Source: CAZCAC01 sp964496575 (GTDB lineage: Bacteria; Planctomycetota; UBA1135; GCA-002686595). Taken from it: a stretch of 64,000 nt of DNA. Position numbers and translations under genes: made by a program. The DNA is taken from assembly GCA_964496575.1 (NCBI GenBank), contig CAZCAC010000031.1, positions 1 through 64,000 on the forward strand. The letters run 5' to 3'. Shown in pieces: positions 8,576 to 16,679 of this stretch. Every line of letters begins with the position of its first letter. Positions within the stretch are counted from its first letter, which is position 1. Under the pieces are notes generated by a model. That model did no database searches and had not been told where the DNA came from. It saw nothing but the letters and a program-made list of their open reading frames with translations.

Positions 8576-9304
8576 ATGAAGGAGACCGACCTCTACCCGC
8601 CCTTGAAGACCTGGCTCGAAGCTCAGGGCTACGCGGTGCGCGGCGAGGTCGGCCGCTGCGACCTGGCGGCGGAGAAGGAGGGAGAGCTGATCGCCGTGGA
8701 GCTCAAGCTGCGGCCGTCCCTGGCTCTGCTGGCGCAGGCCGCCGAGCGGCAGGAGTACGCCGACGCCGTGTACGTCGCCCTCCCGGCCACCGGTGATCGA
8801 CGTCGGCCCCCGGCGTCCCGGGACTTCAGGCGGCTGCTGTCCCGGCTGGGAATCGGCCTCCTGCTGGTGACCTTCCTGAAGACCAAGACCAAAGTGGAAG
8901 TGCTCATGCATCCCCGGGGAGCCGATGCCCCGGCGCACGGCCGGTCCCCCCGAAAGCGCCCGAAGAGGAAGGCGGCCATGCTCCGGGAGATCACCGGACG
9001 AAGCCTGGATCTGACTCCCGGCGGTCTGCCCGGTGGTCGCGGCAGGATCACCGCCTACCGGCAGCGGGCCTTCCGGCTGGCGGCCTGGCTGACCGAGCTG
9101 GGCGAGGCATCACCCGCCGAGCTCCGGCGCCTGGGTGCCCCGGACGACGCGGGCGTCATCCTGTCGAGGAACCTCTACGGCTGGTTCGAGCGGAGGAGAA
9201 GGGGCGTGTACACGCTCCATTCGGCGGGCCAGGCCGCCCTGGAGGAGATCCCGGAGCTGGCCGCGGTCTATCACGGTGAGCTGGCGGATAAGACGCGAGA
9301 GTGA
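8576..9304 (+). CDS. DUF2161-like PD-(D/E)xK nuclease-fold protein
   Basis: A 242-residue protein. The N-terminal half has the nuclease-like core: MKETDLYPPLKTWLEAQGY, then an Asp in GRCDLAA and the E-x-K of VELKL, spaced as in PD-(D/E)xK phosphodiesterases. The C-terminal half (about 140-240) is basic and helical and resembles the second part of DUF2161 proteins, perhaps a nucleic-acid-binding winged helix. Longer upstream reading in this frame overlaps the previous gene and is not protein-like, so ATG 8576 is the start. The family's biological role is not established; DNA or RNA cleavage is only inferred from the fold. Confidence 0.75.
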   Translation: MKETDLYPPLKTWLEAQGYAVRGEVGRCDLAAEKEGELIAVELKLRPSLALLAQAAERQEYADAVYVALPATGDRRRPPASRDFRRLLSRLGIGLLLVTFLKTKTKVEVLMHPRGADAPAHGRSPRKRPKRKAAMLREITGRSLDLTPGGLPGGRGRITAYRQRAFRLAAWLTELGEASPAELRRLGAPDDAGVILSRNLYGWFERRRRGVYTLHSAGQAALEEIPELAAVYHGELADKTRE

Positions 9305-9319
9305 CGAGTCCCGGTGGCC

Positions 9320-9333
9320 CCGCCGTGCGGCGG
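9320..9333. terminator. Weak hairpin between convergent genes
   Basis: CCGCC-GTGC-GGCGG, a 5-bp all-GC stem with a 4-nt loop, lies in the 38-bp gap between the convergent genes ending at 9304 and 9343. No T-tract follows, so termination is only a possibility. Confidence 0.25.
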
Positions 9334-9342
9334 TTCGACTGA

Positions 9343-10422
9343 TCAAGGATACAAGCCCTTACCACCGCGGAGCTCCTGTTTCAGCTTCCGCTCCGCCTCG
9401 GTCAGCGTTCCACTCTTGGCGGGCCGGGAGGGGTTGACGCCTCGCGCGTCGGCGAACGCGCGGATGAGATGCAGCATGTAGATGAAGAGCTCGACTCCGC
9501 CGAGCTTCCCGACACTACCTGCGCGCACCTCCACGATCGGGTGATCCGCCGGTGACAGCTTCCCGTTCAACCACTCCAGGATGTCGATCTCGCCCTGGTC
9601 GGCCGTCGCGAAGCTCACCAGGCGGGTGCCGCTCTGGGCGAAGGTGTTCATGAAACGCCCGTGGGTGTAGGACTTGGACTCGCAGATCTCGATCCAGCCC
9701 AGCCCCGCCTCGACGAACTTGGATTCGAAGTCGATCAGGCCGGGAAGGCTCCAGCCCGTGGCCAGGCCGACGAGGTGCGTGCAGGCGGTCATTTCCTGGA
9801 TGTCGGGGCTGTCGGCCAGCTCCCGGGCCTTCTCGCAGACATCTTCACACCAGGACCTCGGCGCATCCTCGAGCTGGCTCTGCAGGCCTGGATCGAGAGC
9901 CAGGATGGTGCCGAGCGCCGCCAGGACCCACTGAACACCGACGAATCCCTCGTATTCGGCGGGGCCGCCTTCGACCTCGAGCGTCAGGCACGCACTGCAC
10001 CCGGCCTTCTCGGCCCTCGCGGAGAGCTTGTTGCCCTTCCCCGAGCTCATTCTCGCCGTGACGATCAACATGAAGCGGACGCCGTCGGCGAGCGCCCTCT
10101 CCTGAGCATGGAGGATGTCCTGGTCGTTGTCGGTCCGGGAGACCAGCACGACGCCTTCTCCGGGGACCGGACCGTTGAGATAGAGGTCGTACGGCTCCGC
10201 CGCCCGGGCGGAGATGTCGAACTGGTCGCGCAGCACCCGGACGACGAAATGGGCGACCGAGAACGACCCCCCGTAGCCGATGACCACGCAGCTCTTCCCC
10301 CGGTAACCATCGAGGAAGGCGCGGGCCGCGCTGATGGCCTTCTGATTCCCCGCGGCTTCTTCGAACGCCTGGGGCAGGGTCTCGAGCTTCTCGTGATACC
10401 GGTGGTACTTCTGCGGGCTCAT
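9343..10422 (-). CDS. SIS-domain protein (sugar-phosphate isomerase-like)
   Basis: A 359-residue cytoplasmic protein built like two SIS domains, as in GlmS isomerase halves and FrlB/AgaS-type deglycases. The first Rossmann-like motif is VVIGYGGSFSVAHFVVR (about residues 46-62), followed by VVLVSRTDNDQDIL in place of the usual Ser/Thr-rich phosphosugar loop, which is atypical. The second half carries FESKFVEAGLGW and ELFIYMLHLIRAFAD. The start at 10422 has GAGGAG 8 nt upstream. It stands alone, convergent with the DUF2161-like gene, with no sugar pathway gene nearby, so substrate and even catalysis are uncertain. Confidence 0.7.
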   Translation of the reverse strand: MSPQKYHRYHEKLETLPQAFEEAAGNQKAISAARAFLDGYRGKSCVVIGYGGSFSVAHFVVRVLRDQFDISARAAEPYDLYLNGPVPGEGVVLVSRTDNDQDILHAQERALADGVRFMLIVTARMSSGKGNKLSARAEKAGCSACLTLEVEGGPAEYEGFVGVQWVLAALGTILALDPGLQSQLEDAPRSWCEDVCEKARELADSPDIQEMTACTHLVGLATGWSLPGLIDFESKFVEAGLGWIEICESKSYTHGRFMNTFAQSGTRLVSFATADQGEIDILEWLNGKLSPADHPIVEVRAGSVGKLGGVELFIYMLHLIRAFADARGVNPSRPAKSGTLTEAERKLKQELRGGKGLYP

Positions 10423-10753
10423 GCGGCACTCCTCAGCAGCTGGAACTCACTCGTCAGGACAAGGAACCAGGACATTCTCCCACAGCTGTCCGGTAGCGGG
10501 GCTTCACTCGGCGGGTAGTACAGCTCTGCGAGAGTGCTCCCGTTGTCCTGTCAGCAGTCCAGGATCCGGAAGGAGCTCGAGGTGTCCCGTGCCTGCGCTC
10601 CGCATCCTCGCTCGGGGACCACCGAGGTCATGTACTCCAGACCATGGTGCACCGAGGACGACCCGTTGCGAGCCCGTTACGAGCGAAGCCGAGCCGGGTG
10701 CGTATTGTCCCGGTGGAAACTGAGAACCTGACTCTGCACGAGGAGCCTTCACG
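10423..10753. other. Divergent intergenic region
   Basis: This 331-bp spacer separates the divergent SIS gene and the secreted-protein gene at 10754. It must hold both promoters. GAGGAG lies shortly before the ATG at 10754. I see no RNA gene, strong palindrome or additional small gene in it. Confidence 0.5.
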
Positions 10754-12394
10754 ATGAGCAAGACCCCGAGTCTCTCGCACATGGTTGAAATCGTCGCCGT
10801 CGTCGCCGCCGGAGTCGCGCTGCGCCCAGGCTCGGCCGTGTTCGCGAATGGCGGCCCGTTCCTGCTGAAGTACCCCGACGGCGATCCGGCGGCCAAGGGC
10901 ACTCTCGCGCGGCTCGATCCGGACCTGAGACCGGCGCGCGAGGAGCGGCTCCGGGTGGTCGAGGAGAAGCTCGAGGTCACCTTCGCGGACGAGGCCTTCA
11001 GGCGGGTCGGTCGGGACGGCCCGACGGCCCCGCTGGTTCACGTCTCGGCCGCGTACGAGATCGAGAATCCGACATCGAACGCCGTGACCGTCGATTTCGG
11101 CTTTCCAATCCTGCGCGGGATCTACTCATCGCCCCTGAGCATGTCCCTCCAGCCCGAGGTGGCCGTACGGATCGGCGAGGACCAGTTCGTTCCCACCGAG
11201 ATCATCTCCAACTCCGTCATCTACGGCATCATCCGCCAGCGTTCCCGCGAGCGGATCGAGAACGCGGTGGCCGGAGACGCGAAGCTGGCGAAGCTGGTCG
11301 ACGACGTTCGCGCGACGGGACAGATCGTTCAGCGGCTTCAACGGGCTGCGCGGGAGGCGGCTGGTGACGAGACCGCGCTGGAAGGTGCCGTGATCGAGGA
11401 TCCGGACCACCGAGCCGCCCGCGCGGCCCTGGCCGAGTACCTGGTCGGTCCGCTGGAGTGGAACGAGCGTGACGCCGCGCTCATGGTCGAGTTCGCGAGC
11501 CTTCCCTTTCTGCCCGCAGTGGCCCCCCGGGACGACGGTGGCCGTGACGACTTCCTTCTCGGACGGCCGTTCACGTCGCTCGGTCACGGTTACGCAACCG
11601 CGAACCTCGGCGCGCTCGCGGCCATCGGCGAGCAGAAGGCGACGCAGTTCTTCGCGCAGCTCGCCTCTCGCTTCGACCCTACGGCCGGCGGGACCTACGA
11701 GTCCCTCTTCACCGCCTGGGGCGGGGACGTCCGCGAGCGATCCGTCGACCTGACGAGCGGCGAAGTCCGGCCGCGGGAGATCCGCATCGATCCCGAAGAT
11801 CTCCGGAAGGACACCGGCAGCCTGCTCGCACCCCCGCTCGAGCTCGACCCGACCATCTACGCCCGGGTGGACTACCTCGACCCGCTGGCGCCGCTCCTGG
11901 AGTCGGAGAAGGCCTCCTGTGAGACGATCCTGAAGAACCTGCCGGTGATCTTCACCTTCGCGCCGATGAACCTCCTGCACTATCGCGTGGAGTTCCCCGC
12001 CCGGACCACGCAGACACTCACCGTCAGCTACCGGCAGTACGCCTATCGCGACACGAAGGAGCCGGCGAGCTTTCAGCTCGCCTACGTCCTGCACCCGGCC
12101 TCGTTGTGGAAGGACTTCGGCCCGATCCACCTCGAGGTGGCGGTCCCGGCGGGCATTCCCTTTCACTCGTCGGTGGAGTGCCGGAGCGTGGGCACCGAGA
12201 AGCGCGGGATCCCGACCACGATGGGGGGAGGCACTCGCGCATCCGGCGGGCGCAAGCGGACCTTCGCGATCCACCGGGCGACGTTGACGGAGAAGACGGG
12301 CGAGCTGTTCCTGGCCGTCGACGCCGAGGCGTGGAAGAAGTGGTTCGACACCGGTGAGCTGCCCGGCCAGTCGGCGGGCGCTGAGCAGCGCTGA
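10754..12394 (+). CDS. Secreted protein of unknown function
   Basis: A 546-residue protein with an N-terminal signal peptide ending near residue 31 (AVFANGGP). Mature residues 90-130 form a beta-rich stretch (AYEIENPTSNAVTVDFGFPI) like the exported sandwich domains that describe protein 'external' faces, and the C-terminal third has similar beta segments (YRVEFPARTTQTLTVSYRQ, LEVAVP). The style recalls DUF4424-type exported proteins but I cannot assign it. No enzymatic motif is visible. It is followed after 1 nt by the Tat-exported gene at 12396, so the two are probably co-transcribed and work in the periplasm. Confidence 0.7.
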   Translation: MSKTPSLSHMVEIVAVVAAGVALRPGSAVFANGGPFLLKYPDGDPAAKGTLARLDPDLRPAREERLRVVEEKLEVTFADEAFRRVGRDGPTAPLVHVSAAYEIENPTSNAVTVDFGFPILRGIYSSPLSMSLQPEVAVRIGEDQFVPTEIISNSVIYGIIRQRSRERIENAVAGDAKLAKLVDDVRATGQIVQRLQRAAREAAGDETALEGAVIEDPDHRAARAALAEYLVGPLEWNERDAALMVEFASLPFLPAVAPRDDGGRDDFLLGRPFTSLGHGYATANLGALAAIGEQKATQFFAQLASRFDPTAGGTYESLFTAWGGDVRERSVDLTSGEVRPREIRIDPEDLRKDTGSLLAPPLELDPTIYARVDYLDPLAPLLESEKASCETILKNLPVIFTFAPMNLLHYRVEFPARTTQTLTVSYRQYAYRDTKEPASFQLAYVLHPASLWKDFGPIHLEVAVPAGIPFHSSVECRSVGTEKRGIPTTMGGGTRASGGRKRTFAIHRATLTEKTGELFLAVDAEAWKKWFDTGELPGQSAGAEQR

Positions 12395-12395
12395 C

Positions 12396-13574
12396 ATGAC
12401 CGCGGAGATGAACCGCAGGACGTTCCTCCGTGCCGCGGCCGGCGCGGGGGCCGCCGCGTCCCTCGATCCGCTCGGCGGGCTCCTCGGGGAGACCGCCGTG
12501 TCGCCGTCCCGAAAGCTGATCATCGTCGTCTTCGGCGGCGGCACGCGCTCGAGCGAGACGATCGACGATCCGGAGCATCGCCACGTCCCCCGTTTGTGGC
12601 AGGAGATGGTCCCCCGGGGGAGCCTCTTCGACAACATGCGAGTCGAGCACCGGGTCGTTCATCCCAACTGCACCGGCTCGATCCTGACCGGGCACTGGGA
12701 GTGGGACGACAACGACTGGTCCAGACCGCTGGCACACCCCACGGTCTTCGAGGTTCATCGCGAGGCCAACGGTGCCCCCGACACGAGCGCCTGGGCGTTC
12801 GTCTACGCCTCGATCCTGGCCCGGGCGGGCGAGAGCCGGGCGCGTGGTTACGGCCCCGCGTTCGCGGCGAACGTCGTGGAGCCGCCGACGATCCCGCGCA
12901 CGACGGCCGAGGAGATGAGCCGCTGCATGCAGCGCGCCGCGGCATCCGGCCGGGTCGAGGACGAGCTCGCCGCCGCCGCGCATTGCGGGCGTCTGGCACG
13001 GTCGACGAGCCGGATCGCTGACAGCGGACTGCGGAGCGACGAGGCCCGGGAGTTCCTGGCTCGCGAGTACAGGATCTGGAGGTCGGGCACCGGCACGACG
13101 AGCCACGACGCCTTCCTCACCGACCGGGCCATCGCCTGCATGCACACGTTCGCGCCCGACGTCATGACCGTGGCCCATGGCGAGATCGACTGCGCCCACT
13201 ACGGCTCGTGGACGCGTTACGTCGAGGCCATTCGCCGCACCGATGAGCTCACCTGGCGACTCTGGAGAGCGGCGGAAGAGATCGACGCGTACCGCGGCCG
13301 CACGCTGATGCTGATCCTGCCCGACCACGGGCGCGAGCTCGACGATGGGGGGCGCTCGGGGTTCATCCACCACAGCGACTTCTACACGAACGAAGGAGCC
13401 GATGAAGGATGCCGGCGGGTGTGGATGCTGGCCCTCGGTCCGGGGGTCGAGGCTGGCCGGACGACGACGGATCCGGTTCCGATCACGGCCGCCGCCGGAA
13501 CGGGACTCGACTTTCTGGGACTGGTCGCTTCGCCCGGTGCAGCGCGCTCGGTGCTACCGTTCATGGCCCGGTGA
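12396..13574 (+). CDS. Tat-exported sulfatase/alkaline phosphatase-fold protein
   Basis: A 392-residue protein with a twin-arginine signal (MNRRTFLRAAAGAGAAASLD) and then a sulfatase/alkaline-phosphatase-like core: IIVVFGGGTR, VHPNCTGSILTGHWEWDD and the late metal motif MLILPDHGRELDDG. The usual sulfatase C-x-P-S-R is absent and the early Asp-Asp metal pair is replaced by Gly-Gly, so it is a divergent member, perhaps a phosphodiesterase, or a non-sulfatase family of DUF1501-like character. Translation probably starts at ATG 12396 (one nt after the upstream stop) or ATG 12408, which directly begins the Tat signal. It is expected in the periplasm with the product of the preceding gene. Confidence 0.7.
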   Translation: MTAEMNRRTFLRAAAGAGAAASLDPLGGLLGETAVSPSRKLIIVVFGGGTRSSETIDDPEHRHVPRLWQEMVPRGSLFDNMRVEHRVVHPNCTGSILTGHWEWDDNDWSRPLAHPTVFEVHREANGAPDTSAWAFVYASILARAGESRARGYGPAFAANVVEPPTIPRTTAEEMSRCMQRAAASGRVEDELAAAAHCGRLARSTSRIADSGLRSDEAREFLAREYRIWRSGTGTTSHDAFLTDRAIACMHTFAPDVMTVAHGEIDCAHYGSWTRYVEAIRRTDELTWRLWRAAEEIDAYRGRTLMLILPDHGRELDDGGRSGFIHHSDFYTNEGADEGCRRVWMLALGPGVEAGRTTTDPVPITAAAGTGLDFLGLVASPGAARSVLPFMAR

Positions 13575-13588
13575 CCAGGTACCGTACT

Positions 13589-15103
13589 CTACGGACGAAC
13601 GGCGACGACCCGGAACCCGATGAGTGAATCGTAGCTCACCGGATAGGCGACCCAGCGACGCGCCGACCGCGAGTACGACGCGCCGAAACCCCAGCACCCG
13701 CCTCGGACCACGCGTTGATAGCCCCCGTTCGGCCCCTTGGGGTTGTCGTAGGGGCTGTTCGAGTAGTAGTCAGAGGCGTACCGATCCCAGCACCATTCCC
13801 ACACATTTCCAGAGGTGTCGTACAGACCGTACCCGTTCACCATATCCACCCCCGAGGGTACCTGGTCGCCGTCGTAGTACTTCACGGGGGTCGTCCGTGG
13901 ATCCGGGCCGGTTTCATACGGATCCCCGGAGTTGAGGTAGTTCGCCATCGACCCGTCGATCGTATCCCCCCACGGGTACTCGTAGTACGGGTTGTGCTCG
14001 CCTCCGCGCGCCGCGTACTCCCACTCCGCTTCGGTCGGCAACCGGTATCCATCCGCGGTGAAGTTGCAGGTCCAGCTCACCTCGTCGTAGCAAGGGGTCA
14101 AGCCGTCATCGCGGCTGCGCTGGTTGGCGTAGGTGCACGCACCCCACCACGACACCATCACCATCGGGTGATCGTCCTTGCCCGGCGTCACGCCAAAGGT
14201 CGAGCCGTCCCAGGTGATGCGGCTGAAGCTCGAGCTCCCGGTCGTGCGGCACAGTCCAAAGCCGCCGACTCCAGCCTGGTGGACAACACCCGCCGAGACC
14301 TCGACCCGACCCTGCGCGTACGCCGTGTTCAGGTAGTCGGCGTATTCCTGGTTGCAAACCTCGTGCACGTCCATGAAGAAGGCGTTCACGTACACCGTGT
14401 GCAAGGGAAGCTCGTCTGCGTCTCCGGTCCCGACGTGCCTCCCCATCTCGAACTCCCCGGCGGGGATCGGCACCATCTCGGCGTGCAGCACCCAGGTGAC
14501 CGCGTACCCATTCGATGCGTTGAAGTCGTTCACTCCGGACCCGCACGGCGGGTTCACGGTCGTGCGGTACCAGCACTGGTAGTACTTGGTGTCACCCACT
14601 TGAACGTTTCCCGCCTTGGCGGAGATGGTGTAGGGCAGGCCAGAGGTGTCGGAGTGGCCGGCCGCATCGGAGAAGCGCACGCCGAGGCGTTTCAGGCTTC
14701 CACCCGCGCAGCGTAGTCCGTCCCCCCAGACGACGCCGGGCGAGAGGTCGCTGTCCGCCTGGAAGTAGAGCCCGGCGTTGCCGGGTTCCAGATGCGTGGT
14801 GGCGAGCACCAGGGTGTCCGCGCCGACGACCGCCTCTCCGCTACCGGTCAACTGCGCCCCCGAGGCGAACACGCCGTTCGCGCACCCCGAACCCGGCACG
14901 CTGCCGTCGTTGTCGCCGCAGGGACAGGGGGTGTCGACTCCGGGGTCACCGAAGCAGTAGCCGACCCCCTGCGCGTTGCACGGGAGGTCGAGCCCCGCGA
15001 AGAGCAGTGGAAGGAGAGCGATGGCGAGGCCCGGAAACGGGTTCCGCGAGCTGCCGCTTCTGGTTCGTGAAGGCCGATTGGAGCGAGATTGGCTGAATCG
15101 CAT
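13589..15103 (-). CDS. Secreted FGE-fold protein with N-terminal CFGD module
   Basis: A 504-residue secreted protein: signal peptide (1-45), a CFGD-type Cys-rich module (about 48-205; YCFGDPGVDTPCPCGDND, GDGLRCAGG, KYYQCWYRT), then a formylglycine-generating-enzyme/SUMF1-like domain (about 210-504; VPIPAGEFEMG, YRLPTEAEWEYAARGG, DTSGNVWEWCWDRY, RVVRGGCWGF). The C-terminal segment lacks the Cys-x4-Cys pair of true FGEs, so sulfatase maturation is unlikely and a structural, binding or other enzymatic role is more probable. In the other CFGD proteins here the module is at the extreme C-terminus; here it is N-terminal, which is unusual. GAGGAA lies 8 nt before the ATG at 15103. Confidence 0.85.
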   Translation of the reverse strand: MRFSQSRSNRPSRTRSGSSRNPFPGLAIALLPLLFAGLDLPCNAQGVGYCFGDPGVDTPCPCGDNDGSVPGSGCANGVFASGAQLTGSGEAVVGADTLVLATTHLEPGNAGLYFQADSDLSPGVVWGDGLRCAGGSLKRLGVRFSDAAGHSDTSGLPYTISAKAGNVQVGDTKYYQCWYRTTVNPPCGSGVNDFNASNGYAVTWVLHAEMVPIPAGEFEMGRHVGTGDADELPLHTVYVNAFFMDVHEVCNQEYADYLNTAYAQGRVEVSAGVVHQAGVGGFGLCRTTGSSSFSRITWDGSTFGVTPGKDDHPMVMVSWWGACTYANQRSRDDGLTPCYDEVSWTCNFTADGYRLPTEAEWEYAARGGEHNPYYEYPWGDTIDGSMANYLNSGDPYETGPDPRTTPVKYYDGDQVPSGVDMVNGYGLYDTSGNVWEWCWDRYASDYYSNSPYDNPKGPNGGYQRVVRGGCWGFGASYSRSARRWVAYPVSYDSLIGFRVVAVRP

Positions 15104-15557
15104 CGTGCGTTCCTCGTGTCATTGGTTGTGGCTGCGGGCGTCGGTGGACCGATCGCAGGCGAGTCGAAGGACCGGGCGCGGGCCAGGTGTCTCCCCGTGG
15201 GGTGGGTGCTCGCGCTCGAGCTGACATTCAGGGCTACAGGAGTGAGCCGACATCGATGCGGATCTGTCAAAAGCCGTTCTCTTCAGACTCGGCGCATCGG
15301 GGCGTTGCCCGAGGCGCCTCCCCACGATAGCAGCATCGCCAGAACCCGCTGCTCGCAGCCGTCCACGGTCGGTCGCCGGGGCCGAGCCCGCCACCCCGGG
15401 CCACGGGTGGCGCGAATCGGGTGGGGTGGGGGCGACCACCTGGGTTGCGGGCGTCACCCCGCGCGGAGTTACCCGGAAAGGTACACGGCCACCCGCCTCG
15501 GGCGGCGTTTGCACGAGGCCGCGGATGGAGCACCTGGATTCGCCCTGGAGAGACTCG
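15104..15557. other. Divergent intergenic region
   Basis: This 454-bp spacer separates the divergent FGE-fold gene and the YedE-type gene. It must contain both promoters and is long for this window. I looked for an RNA gene or a small ORF and found nothing I can support; the ORFs crossing it are extensions or shadows of neighbours. Confidence 0.5.
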
Positions 15558-16679
15558 ATGAAGGAGACGCTGCTGAAGAGCCGCGTGGGGCTCGTGATCG
15601 GCGCTGCGCTGATCGGCCTGATCGCCGGCGCGCTGGAGCTGTTCGGCAACCCGCCGAACATGGGGGTCTGCGTCGTCTGCTTCGAGCGAGACGTCGTCGG
15701 CGCCCTCGGCCTCCACCGCGCCGCTCCCGTCCAGTACCTTCGTCCGGAGGTCCCCGCCCTGGTACTCGGCGGGCTCCTGGCCGCGCTCGTCTTCGGCAGT
15801 TTCCGCTCCCGGGGCGGCTCCGCGCCGCTGGTGCGCTTCCTCCTGGGGGTCTTCGCCAGCGTCGGCGCGCTCGTCTTCCTCGGCTGCACCTGGCGGCTGG
15901 GCCTGCGCCTCGCCGGTCTCGACGGCACGGCCGTCGCCGGTCTGTTCGGGCTCGTGGGAGGTGTGGGGGCGGCGACCTGGTTCGAGCGACGTGGGTTCTC
16001 CCTCGGTGAAGCGAGGCCGATCTCGAAGCTCGCGGGACTCCTGTTCCCCGGGCTCATGGTTCTGCTCCTGGCTGCGGTGGCCTTCCCGCCGACCTTCGGC
16101 ACCACCGGAGTGCCCTTCGCGAGCGCCAAGGGACCCGGTGCGATGCACGCGACGGCGCTGGTCTCGATCGTGGGAGGCCTCGCGATCGGGGCGCTCGCGC
16201 AGCGAACCGGATTCTGCACGGTCGGCTGGATCAAGCGCTCGGTCTTCTTCGGGGAGCGGCCGCTGCTCGCCGGCGCGCTGGCGTTCATCGCGGCGGCCTT
16301 CGTCCTGAAGGCGATCGGCGGCAAGCTGTGGCCGGTCCTCTCCGGGGCGCCGATCGCTCACGCCGACCACCTCTGGAACTTCCTCGGCATGCTCCTCGCC
16401 GGCCTCGCCTTCACCCTCGCCGGCGGCTGTCCCGGCCGGCAGCTCGTCGCTTCCGGCGAAGGGAGCAGCGACGCCGGCATCTTCGTCCTGGGCTCGCTCG
16501 CCGGCGCGGCCCTCGCTCACAACCTCGCGCTGGCCGCGGCGCCGGATGCCGGCGAGGTCGTCGGCGGTCCGGGACCCTGGGGCCAGGTCGCGGTGATCGT
16601 GGGGATCCTCTTCTGCACGGCGGTCGGTCTCCTGGTGCGGAAGCGCGAGGCGACGGATCACGGCCTCAGTCCTTCGTGA
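15558..16679 (+). CDS. yedE: YedE/YeeE-type selenium metabolism membrane protein
   Basis: A 373-residue polytopic inner-membrane protein with about ten hydrophobic segments. Hallmarks of the seleno-YedE/FdhT family are NPPNMGVCVVCFERD near the start, the QRTGFCTVGW loop and GGCPGRQL; the conserved Cys residues are thought to carry sulfur or selenium species across the membrane. Such proteins usually accompany selD, selA/selB or selenium-modified enzymes, none of which is in this window. The start at 15558 has GGAG about 8 nt upstream; extending the frame to 15426 adds non-family sequence. It implies the organism handles selenium, but a plain thiosulfate/sulfur importer of the same superfamily remains possible. 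Confidence 0.82.
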   Translation: MKETLLKSRVGLVIGAALIGLIAGALELFGNPPNMGVCVVCFERDVVGALGLHRAAPVQYLRPEVPALVLGGLLAALVFGSFRSRGGSAPLVRFLLGVFASVGALVFLGCTWRLGLRLAGLDGTAVAGLFGLVGGVGAATWFERRGFSLGEARPISKLAGLLFPGLMVLLLAAVAFPPTFGTTGVPFASAKGPGAMHATALVSIVGGLAIGALAQRTGFCTVGWIKRSVFFGERPLLAGALAFIAAAFVLKAIGGKLWPVLSGAPIAHADHLWNFLGMLLAGLAFTLAGGCPGRQLVASGEGSSDAGIFVLGSLAGAALAHNLALAAAPDAGEVVGGPGPWGQVAVIVGILFCTAVGLLVRKREATDHGLSPS

